7,847 bases of DNA from Saprospiraceae bacterium. GTDB taxonomy: Bacteria > Bacteroidota > Bacteroidia > Chitinophagales > Saprospiraceae. Positions 1 to 5,546 of this stretch are shown one piece after another. The stretch covers positions 1-7,847 of the forward strand of contig SLDF01000182.1 of the NCBI GenBank assembly GCA_007125435.1, in the 5' to 3' direction. Every line of letters starts with the position of its first letter. Position 1 is the stretch's first letter. Under the pieces are notes generated by a model that saw only the letters and a list, made by a program, of their open reading frames with translations, had not been told where the DNA came from and did no database searches. Position numbers and translations under genes: made by a program.

Positions 1-403
1 CAGACCTGTAGATGATGTAGACATAAGTTTTTTGTTTTATGCCTCCAAATTAACAAGTCTGGGCAATATTACACCGATATTAAAATGAATTTTTTTGCTC
101 AACAATATAGCTACTACTTAGCCATCACTTATTCCCTCAGATGTTTTGAATATCGACAGGCACGTTGTAGGTTTTTTGGGCATCACCCTCCTCCTGACGT
201 CGGCGGGTCGCTATGCTACAGGGCTCCCTGAACGGTCGGCCTCTGCTTCGCTATCGCTGCGCAGAGTCTGGCTCCTGACGTCGCCACCCTTTCGCAGCGC
301 TGATGCAATAGATGAGTATGACATAAAACTTTTAGTGAATAAACACCAAAAACATGGAAGTCGAAAATTTAGCTTAGAGCAACCGGTTGTTACAAACCTC
401 TCC
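1..403. other. Intergenic region without a supported gene
   Basis: This stretch lies downstream of dcd (minus strand) and runs to the window edge. The first 177 bases are AT-rich, with no long open frame, RNA gene or recognised promoter. The GC-rich repeat copy A occupies 178-306. Positions 307-403 separate the repeat from the dcd stop codon and contain a 10-base palindrome, CAACCGGTTG, at 380-389, a size expected by chance in a window this long. A plus-strand frame opens at 146 and runs through the repeat into the antisense of dcd, but nothing in its translation outside the repeat looks like a protein. I see no clear intrinsic terminator after dcd. Confidence 0.6.
178..306 (+). repeat. Interspersed GC-rich repeat, copy A (129 bp)
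   Basis: This is one of three copies of the same element in the window. It starts GGGCATCACCC and ends GCGCTGATGC, so its ends can pair through GCATCA and TGATGC. A central hairpin has stem CTCTGC (241-246) and GCAGAG (261-266) around a 14-base loop. The 12-mer CTCCTGACGTCG occurs twice, at 191-202 and 272-283; because GACGTC is its own complement, the two sites could also pair with each other. Copy B differs at only 6 of 129 positions by my alignment, while copy C is clearly diverged. The element is far richer in G and C than its surroundings and lies 97 bases past the dcd stop codon. It carries no transposase. It may be a MITE-like or REP-like element or a structured RNA; which one cannot be told from the sequence alone. 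Confidence 0.88.
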
Positions 404-940
404 CTAAAATTTATTCTTCCACATCATAGACTCGACTGGAAAAATTGTTCGACTGGTGTATTTCGCATTCTTTTTCCGATTGTAGTAATGCTCTATATCA
501 CCGAGGACAGAAAAATAAATCAGCTGACCGATTGGCATTCCGGCATATATACGCACAGGCTGTACACAGGAAATCTCCAGTGTCCATGTATTGCAAAATC
601 CTACATCACCTTTACCGGCAGTAGCGTGAATATCAATTCCCAGTCGTCCAACACTGGACTTGCCCTCGAGAAAGGGCACAGCATTGTGGGTCTCAGTATA
701 CTCTTTTGTCACACCGAGATATAGTGTACCCGGCTGTAAGACATAGCCCTCATCACCTATGACAAAATGCTCTACAGCGTTGTGCTTCTTTGCATCCAGT
801 ACGCGATCTTTGTAGACAGCCAAATTTTCACCGAGGTGAACATCGTATGAATTGGTGCCAAGGCATGACCGGTCAAATGGCTCAATGACGATATCTCCGG
901 TTTCTACAGCTTCTAGTATTTTTTTGTCAGATAGGATCAT
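404..940 (-). CDS. dcd: dCTP deaminase
   Basis: Cytoplasmic enzyme that deaminates dCTP to dUTP, feeding dUMP and then dTTP synthesis. The 178-residue protein is full length for the family (E. coli about 193). Visible landmarks are the N-terminal MILSDKKIL, the LGTNSYDVHLG segment (27-37), the nucleotide-binding EGKSSVGRLG (92-101), HATAG (105-109), and TWTLEI with the probable catalytic Glu at 122, followed by MPIGQL (135-140). The C-terminal tail YNRKKNAKYTSR (153-164) resembles the flexible lid that closes over the triphosphate. The TAG tripeptide replaces the TAH of E. coli Dcd and resembles bifunctional deaminase/dUTPase enzymes, but it also looks normal for Bacteroidota Dcd, so I do not claim dUTPase activity. 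The ATG at 940 fits the family start. The gene lies 72 bases after the preceding membrane-protein gene, so it may be the last operon gene or have its own promoter; a poor -7-like TATCTTAC sits at 990-997. Confidence 0.96.
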   Translation of the reverse strand: MILSDKKILEAVETGDIVIEPFDRSCLGTNSYDVHLGENLAVYKDRVLDAKKHNAVEHFVIGDEGYVLQPGTLYLGVTKEYTETHNAVPFLEGKSSVGRLGIDIHATAGKGDVGFCNTWTLEISCVQPVRIYAGMPIGQLIYFSVLGDIEHYYNRKKNAKYTSRTIFPVESMMWKNKF

Positions 941-1012
941 GGTGCTTCGTATTCTTATTTTTTATATTATTGCTCTAGTGTTTCGAGATGTAAGATAGTC
1001 ATTACCCTGGTT

Positions 1013-1552
1013 TTACACCTTATTTTTATTCCTGACCTTCCAAATTGACATGATCAAGCGTACAGGCAGCACGATAGAAGCGATCACACTACCCACGCCA
1101 AATAAAATCATCTCGGCCTTCATATACTTCTCTATCTGATCGAGCCGATCGGGTCGCAGATGACCCAAAAACGATAAGATACCTTGCTCATCTATATAGG
1201 TCTGAAAATGATTAATGTTATTCACCATATTGAAAATAAGAGGCACACAAAGAATAACAATTATGGCTTTGACAATCTGCCACCTGATTATTGGCGTGTA
1301 TTTTAATAGAAAAATATAACGCGTAGCTGTGATGAAGACCACTATAGCCAAAATATTAATACCCCAAAACGGATAATCTGGCACTGCTTCATATATTGGA
1401 AGAAGGACCAAAACCACCAATATAGCCGTAATCACCCACCAAATAGCTTCGATCATTAATGTCTTAGAGAAAGGTACCTCCATAGTTGCAATCCGCTCTT
1501 GTTGTATGTCAATAAAAGAATAAAACAGACTTTTGTTGAAGATAAGCTTCAC
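1013..1552 (-). CDS. Four-helix inner-membrane protein of unknown function
   Basis: I do not recognise a named family. The 179-residue product has four hydrophobic segments, at about 35-53, 62-83, 91-110 and 147-168, with a polar stretch (111-146) between the third and fourth containing an acidic and basic helix-like segment (RPDRLDQIEKYMKAE). The C-terminus is basic (KVRNKNK). It is therefore probably an inner-membrane protein; no catalytic motif is apparent. The longest frame starts with GTG at 1552, four bases after the stop of the barrel gene. The ATG just upstream of it (1554) is immediately followed by TGA. A second candidate is the ATG at 1483 (Met24), which begins MEVPFSKTL just before the first helix and removes a segment that looks unlike the rest; I consider it at least as likely. 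The spacing suggests co-transcription, possibly translational coupling, with the outer-membrane protein. Confidence 0.8.
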   Translation of the reverse strand: MKLIFNKSLFYSFIDIQQERIATMEVPFSKTLMIEAIWWVITAILVVLVLLPIYEAVPDYPFWGINILAIVVFITATRYIFLLKYTPIIRWQIVKAIIVILCVPLIFNMVNNINHFQTYIDEQGILSFLGHLRPDRLDQIEKYMKAEMILFGVGSVIASIVLPVRLIMSIWKVRNKNKV

Positions 1553-1556
1553 ATAA

Positions 1557-2882
1557 TTAATAAAAGCGCCTTTTCACAAACCATGTGTTATCGAGGAAGG
1601 TATAGCCCAGGTTGAACCTAAAGTATCTCTCAGTTATAGGTGCATTCTGAGCGCCGAGATATCCATATGAAACACTAAAGTGCAACTGTGAAACTTCTCT
1701 GGAAACTACAAATGGTAGTCCAAACCCGAGTGTCACTTCATAGAATGACAATTGATCGCCTATGACGCGAGGATCCATACCCACATTAAAGCCAAAGCGA
1801 TAGCGCACCTTTTGTAAATAATTGGTGATTGAACTAGCATTAGGTATGTATTCAAAGCCACCATTCAGTTGCCAGGAATCCAATTGGGTTGTTGTAGAGC
1901 CCGGCTGTACAAAGTCAGACCATCTTGTGAAGGTATAATCTAGGCCAAAGCGGTACTTTTTAGAATGCGTATACATGGCACCTCCAGTAATGCTAAGCGG
2001 CAATGTACCTCTCTCCCGCACACCTTCATCAAATAGGATGGTATCTCTTATGAACGGGTTAGTAACTGAATTGGCCCGGTGAATCAGAAGCGTGCGCTCT
2101 GAATTGAACCTTTGATTATTATTACCATACAATCCTAGCGTCAAAAACTTTTTTGGTTTATTGTCTTCTTTGGCGGCTTTCGCATTGAAGACAATGTCAT
2201 ATTGCAAACCGAAGTCAAATGTAAACGCATTTATGACCTCTTCTTCTTCCAAAATATCTGTAAAGTGATTCGTGATATCCTCTAGAAATACTAACTGGTC
2301 ACGATTAAGCTTTCCAAATAGTAATCCTGCATTGAAACCCCAGGAAAAATCATCATATTTCCAACCATTGTTGAGCATGAGGCGATATGTACCACCGGTA
2401 CCTGTAAACTGACGAGTCACTCTTCCAACATTCGGCACAAAATCCGTGGTCGTAATGTTGTAAGAGACGTCTGAGAATGGAATCAGTGTAAAGCCTGCCC
2501 CCCAGAAAAAACGTCTTTCTTTCCTGTCAAGGGCGTCATTGAGTGGATTTTTTATGGGAAAAGCAAATGAAAAATAGCTGAGATTGCCCCCATACTGTTC
2601 TGTTGTCCTCACTTGATCGGTCAATTGATTATATCGACCATTGATACCTACGTCAAACGAAGTAGATCGCAGACTTCCCAGTGAAGCCGGATTTTTATAG
2701 TTTAGCAACTCAGCATCTGAAAATGCTGCACTTAATCCACCCAAACCTATCTGGTGTGTAAGGAATGGATTATTAAGATTACCAATACCAAACCTGGAGT
2801 AAGGGGAATTCTCATTCTGTGCTACAGAGATGGTTGACATCAATAAACACCAACACACAGTTATGTAAAAAGGCTTAAGCAT
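1557..2882 (-). CDS. Outer-membrane beta-barrel protein, FadL/OmpP1-like
   Basis: The 441-residue product has an N-terminal signal peptide with a hydrophobic core and a likely cleavage after Ala21 (SVA followed by QNENS). The mature start NSPYSRFGIGNL and the following LLNYKNPASLGSL (about 59-71) resemble FadL-like Bacteroidota barrels, in which an NPA motif lies near the N-terminal hatch. The rest alternates polar and aromatic residues with many Gly and Tyr, as in amphipathic beta strands, and the chain ends in aromatic Tyr after RRF, consistent with outer-membrane insertion. FadL itself transports long-chain fatty acids; the substrate here is unknown. The ATG overlaps the coaX stop by eight bases, which indicates translational coupling. 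A barrel gene beside coaX is, from my memory, a recurrent Bacteroidota arrangement. The barrel prediction is fairly sure; the family name is less so. Confidence 0.82.
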   Translation of the reverse strand: MLKPFYITVCWCLLMSTISVAQNENSPYSRFGIGNLNNPFLTHQIGLGGLSAAFSDAELLNYKNPASLGSLRSTSFDVGINGRYNQLTDQVRTTEQYGGNLSYFSFAFPIKNPLNDALDRKERRFFWGAGFTLIPFSDVSYNITTTDFVPNVGRVTRQFTGTGGTYRLMLNNGWKYDDFSWGFNAGLLFGKLNRDQLVFLEDITNHFTDILEEEEVINAFTFDFGLQYDIVFNAKAAKEDNKPKKFLTLGLYGNNNQRFNSERTLLIHRANSVTNPFIRDTILFDEGVRERGTLPLSITGGAMYTHSKKYRFGLDYTFTRWSDFVQPGSTTTQLDSWQLNGGFEYIPNASSITNYLQKVRYRFGFNVGMDPRVIGDQLSFYEVTLGFGLPFVVSREVSQLHFSVSYGYLGAQNAPITERYFRFNLGYTFLDNTWFVKRRFY

Positions 2883-3609
2883 TCTTTTCCATTATTTTAA
2901 GCAGCCCCAAAAGTACAAGATGCTTCTCTAAGTGCATTGTCCTGAGACATTTATTTTGTATAAAATCAGCATTTCCACCGCATAAGAAAATGATTGGATC
3001 GGGATATTTATTATTAAAGAGACGGATTAATTCATTAATTTCTGCTAAATAACCTGATGTAACACCCACTGCTATGGATTCCTGAGTTGTCTTTCCTGGA
3101 AAATTTGCATCACCATAGGACTTTACCAGTGGCAATTTTCCTGTAAATGTATTCAGCGCTTTATACCTCATCTCTAAACCCGGGGAGATGGCGCCACCTT
3201 CATAGCGTCGATTAGGACCAACCCATTCATAGGTAATACAAGTACCGGCATCTATCACCATGAATGGCTGATCACCTGCAAGTGCCGCTCCACCAGCCAC
3301 TACAGCCATCCTGTCCAATCCAAGCGTATCAGGTGTTTCATACGCATTGTAAAAGTTAAACTTGAGATCGTGTGATAGTTGCAGAGCTTTCTGGCTTTTT
3401 ATCCAGGACATTAAGTCGTCATCCATTTGTCTGACAGAGCTCACAATAGTCTTTTCGACTGCATAATCATGGACCAAACTATCCAGCATGCCCGGCTTTA
3501 TGGTATACACCTCTGCGAGGTGGTATGGCACAGATGTATCCGGTTGGAGACTTTTATACACCCCACACTTTATGAGAGTATTACCAATATCAATGGTCAG
3601 ATAAGACAT
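2875..3609 (-). CDS. coaX: Type III pantothenate kinase
   Basis: Phosphorylates pantothenate with ATP, the first step of coenzyme A synthesis; type III enzymes belong to the ASKHA fold and are typically not inhibited by CoA. Counting from the ATG at 3609 (MSYLTIDIGNT), the 244-residue protein shows the phosphate-binding DIGNT at 7-11, GLDR at 97-100, the second phosphate loop DAGT at 120-123, GGAISPG at 138-144 with the following substrate-side region, and GGNA at 211-214. All diagnostic motifs are present, and the length matches the family's usual 240-270. The open frame extends four codons further to a TTG at 3621, but the ATG gives the standard family N-terminus and is preferred. purH ends 16 bases upstream, and the barrel gene begins inside the last codons of this gene, so the three are very likely one transcript. 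Confidence 0.96.
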   Translation of the reverse strand: MSYLTIDIGNTLIKCGVYKSLQPDTSVPYHLAEVYTIKPGMLDSLVHDYAVEKTIVSSVRQMDDDLMSWIKSQKALQLSHDLKFNFYNAYETPDTLGLDRMAVVAGGAALAGDQPFMVIDAGTCITYEWVGPNRRYEGGAISPGLEMRYKALNTFTGKLPLVKSYGDANFPGKTTQESIAVGVTSGYLAEINELIRLFNNKYPDPIIFLCGGNADFIQNKCLRTMHLEKHLVLLGLLKIMEKNA

Positions 3610-3625
3610 ACCGGATTGCAATCAA

Positions 3626-5149
3626 TTAATGCTTAAAATGTCTGATACCACTCATGACCATAGCCATAGCATGAGCGTTGCAAAAGTCAATACTATCTTG
3701 ATCTTTAACAGAGCCCCCCGGCTGTATAACGGCCACTATGCCGGCTTTATGCGCAATTTCTACACAGTCAGGGAAGGGAAAGAATGCCTCTGATGCCATG
3801 ACAGCACCTTCCAATGTAAACCCAAAATGTATTGCTTTGTGAATAGCCTGTTGCAATGCATCCACCCTTGAAGTCTGACCACAACCCATGCCTAATAATT
3901 GACCATCTCTTACCAGTGCAATAGCATTGGACTTGAGATGCTTCGTGCATTTGGCAGCGAATAATAGGTCATTAATCGCAGCTTCTGTTGGCTTCGTCTC
4001 CGTTACCACTTTAAGGTCTGCCGCCGTCTCTGTGCGATGATCGATATCCTGAGCGATCAAGCCATGTAGCAGTGATCTGTATTGCAGCGTCTGTGGTGGA
4101 TAGGATGTTAGCCTGAGTAGTATTCTCTTTGACTTCTTCTTAAGCAACTCTAGCGCACCTTGTGAAAATGATGGCGCTATCAATACTTCGTAAAACAGCT
4201 TATCGATTTCTGCTGCAGTGGACTCGTCAACTTCTGTATTGGTGATCAAAACGCCTCCAAACGCAGAAACAGGATCTCCGGCCAAGGCATCTTTCCAGGC
4301 CTGGAGCACATTATCTCTGGTAGCTAATCCACATGCATTATTATGCTTTAGCACGGCAAAAGTGGGTGGCGCATCCTTAAACTCCTCCATCAGTCTGATG
4401 GCCGCATCGACATCAATTAAATTATTGTAAGACAATGCCTTGCCATTAAGGATATCAAATGTGTCTTCAAATCTGCCGTAATAAGCTGCTGCCTGATGCG
4501 GGTTTTCACCATACCTCAATGCGTGAGGCTGGCCGGCACTGATCTTAAGCGAAGGAATGGAGCCATCCTGATTGAAGTAATTGAATATAGCAGAGTCATA
4601 ATGTGAGGAAACATCAAAGGCCAAGCCCGCCAAATACTTACGTTGCTCCAGACTAGTCGAAGCACCCGATTCTAGTATTTCTTCAAGGTAAGCATAAGCG
4701 CTCATTGCCGGCACCACTGTGACGTCATTGAAGTTTTTAGCTGCTGCTCTTATCAATGATATACCACCTATGTCAATTTTTTCGATGATTTCTGATTCGC
4801 TACCACCACCGCGTACTGTCTCTTCAAATGGATATAAGTCCACTATGACTAGATCAATCTCCGGAATGGCATACTGTGCCAGCTGCTCGAGATGGCTGAT
4901 TTCTCTCCGCGCTAATATTCCGCCAAATACCTTTGGGTGGAGTGTCTTCACACGCCCATCAAGAATGGAAGGATATCCTGTCAGGTCTTCTACTGCATTG
5001 ACCTTTACACCTGTAGACTCTATGAATGACTGCGTGCCACCTGTAGAGTAGATTTCTACGCCGTGTTCGTCAAGTTTTTTTATGATTGGCTCGAGACCGT
5101 CTTTGTGATATACTGAGATGAGTGCTTTCTTGATGTTCTTTTGCCCCAT
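3626..5149 (-). CDS. purH: Bifunctional AICAR transformylase / IMP cyclohydrolase
   Basis: Catalyses the last two steps of de novo purine synthesis: formylation of AICAR with 10-formyl-tetrahydrofolate, then ring closure to IMP, in the cytoplasm. From the ATG at 5149 the protein has 507 residues, normal for the family. The N-terminal cyclohydrolase (MGS-like) domain, about 1-140, shows STGGT (35-39), GRVKTLHP (65-72), DLYPF (104-108) and KIDIGG (124-129). The transformylase domain contains RYGENPHQ (212-219), the catalytic Lys-His pair in KHNNACG (268-274), KSNAI (406-410), GMGCGQTSRVDA (420-431) and a C-terminal RHFKH. The usual SDAFFPF reads SEAFFPF (453-459), a conservative change. A frame extending to a TTG at 5194 is rejected because it would run over the probable -7 promoter element at 5177-5184. 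It is the first gene of the minus-strand operon, with coaX 16 bases downstream. Confidence 0.97.
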   Translation of the reverse strand: MGQKNIKKALISVYHKDGLEPIIKKLDEHGVEIYSTGGTQSFIESTGVKVNAVEDLTGYPSILDGRVKTLHPKVFGGILARREISHLEQLAQYAIPEIDLVIVDLYPFEETVRGGGSESEIIEKIDIGGISLIRAAAKNFNDVTVVPAMSAYAYLEEILESGASTSLEQRKYLAGLAFDVSSHYDSAIFNYFNQDGSIPSLKISAGQPHALRYGENPHQAAAYYGRFEDTFDILNGKALSYNNLIDVDAAIRLMEEFKDAPPTFAVLKHNNACGLATRDNVLQAWKDALAGDPVSAFGGVLITNTEVDESTAAEIDKLFYEVLIAPSFSQGALELLKKKSKRILLRLTSYPPQTLQYRSLLHGLIAQDIDHRTETAADLKVVTETKPTEAAINDLLFAAKCTKHLKSNAIALVRDGQLLGMGCGQTSRVDALQQAIHKAIHFGFTLEGAVMASEAFFPFPDCVEIAHKAGIVAVIQPGGSVKDQDSIDFCNAHAMAMVMSGIRHFKH

Positions 5150-5176
5150 GATTGTTCGGATTTTCTTAAAAAGATG

Positions 5177-5184
5177 CAAAGGTA
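5177..5184 (-). promoter_or_regulatory. Probable purH promoter, Bacteroidota -7 element TACCTTTG
   Basis: On the minus strand this reads TACCTTTG followed by CATC, an exact match to the Bacteroidota primary sigma factor -7 consensus TAnnTTTG. It would start transcription near 5170, about 20 bases before the purH ATG at 5149. A matching TTG -33 element is not obvious at the usual distance, so the upstream half is weak. The site supports the ATG at 5149 over the TTG at 5194. Confidence 0.65.
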
Positions 5185-5299
5185 CATAAACCAATTGAGA
5201 CTGTACATTTTGGTCATGGTTATTGATTGATGGCTAGAGATTTGTTTGCACACCCCATCTCTATGGATACCAAATCTTTAGATTTTTTTCTACTGTAAT

Positions 5300-5430
5300 G
5301 CATCAGCGCTGTGGAGCGGGTGGCGAAGCGAATGCGAAGCCAGACTCGATGTAGCATTGGCGAAATCGAGGCCGAGCGACTAGCGAGCCCCGAAACATAG
5401 CGACCCGCAACGCAGTGGAGGGTGATGCCC
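5300..5430 (-). repeat. Interspersed GC-rich repeat, copy C (131 bp, inverted, diverged)
   Basis: Read on the minus strand this starts GGGCATCACCCTCC and ends GCGCTGATGC, exactly like copies A and B. It also shares GGGTCGCTATG, TCGGCCTC, GAGTCTGGCT and TCGCCACCC in the same order. The intervening sequence is diverged and has insertions and deletions relative to A that are not all multiples of three. The central hairpin persists as CTCGAT and ATCGAG (plus-strand 5345-5350 and 5365-5370) with the same 14-base loop length. Compared with CTCTGC and GCAGAG in the other copies, three adjacent pairs have changed on both strands of the stem. It sits between divergent genes, upstream of both probable promoters, and is the only copy located between two gene starts. 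Confidence 0.88.
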
Positions 5431-5486
5431 AAAGCCACAGACACAATAATAATGTCCTTATAGAGCATAACTTTTTTTTGCATCTT

Positions 5487-5505
5487 AGCGTTGAATAAGC
5501 GTTGA
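5487..5505. repeat. Tandem AGCGTTGA sites, 11-base period
   Basis: AGCGTTGA occurs at 5487-5494 and again at 5498-5505, so the starts are 11 bases apart, about one helical turn. The second copy includes the TTG proposed as the -33 element of the TPR gene promoter. This is the geometry of a two-site operator for a regulator binding one DNA face, but a chance duplication is possible. Confidence 0.35.
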
Positions 5506-5529
5506 CTAGACAAGGCAAATCTCGATTTG
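5502..5529 (+). promoter_or_regulatory. Possible promoter of the TPR / DUF4286 pair
   Basis: A TTG at 5502-5504 and TCGATTTG at 5522-5529 are separated by 17 bases. The second matches the Bacteroidota -7 consensus TAnnTTTG at all but one fixed position. Transcription would begin near 5535 and leave a leader of about a dozen bases before the ATG at 5547. An alternative -7-like stretch is TTTTTTTGCATC near 5473-5484, which also has one mismatch. A weak AAAGAG at 5533-5538 precedes the start and sits in the loop of a short TTTGT/ACAAA hairpin (5526-5530 with 5539-5543). Confidence 0.4.
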
Positions 5530-5546
5530 TGTAAAGAGACAAACAT

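Larger units (their letters stand above)
5150..5546. other. Divergent intergenic region between purH and the TPR gene
   Basis: This region of about 400 bases separates two divergent transcription units. From left to right it holds the purH promoter (5177-5184), an inverted-repeat patch (5238-5277, AGATTTG with CAAATCT, and CCAT with ATGG nested inside), repeat copy C (5300-5430), two direct AGCGTTGA sites (5487-5494 and 5498-5505), and a probable promoter for the TPR gene. Minus-strand open frames across the repeat and into the TPR gene have no protein-like features outside the repeat. I see no riboswitch or RNA gene I can name. Confidence 0.6.

Noticed and set aside
1..24. Possible start of a minus-strand gene (ATG at 24, MSTSSTGL to the window edge)
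   Set aside because: Only eight codons are visible, with no clear promoter or ribosome site; nothing supports it as a gene.
380..389. 10-base palindrome CAACCGGTTG after dcd
   Set aside because: Palindromes of this size are expected several times by chance in 7.8 kb, and it lacks terminator features such as a T run.
146..724. Plus-strand open frame of 192 codons
   Set aside because: It runs through repeat copy A and then antisense to dcd; outside the repeat its translation has no protein-like pattern, and dcd on the other strand is unmistakable.
3768..5051. Several open frames inside purH on either strand
   Set aside because: They are shadows of the intact PurH coding frame and show no recognisable domain.
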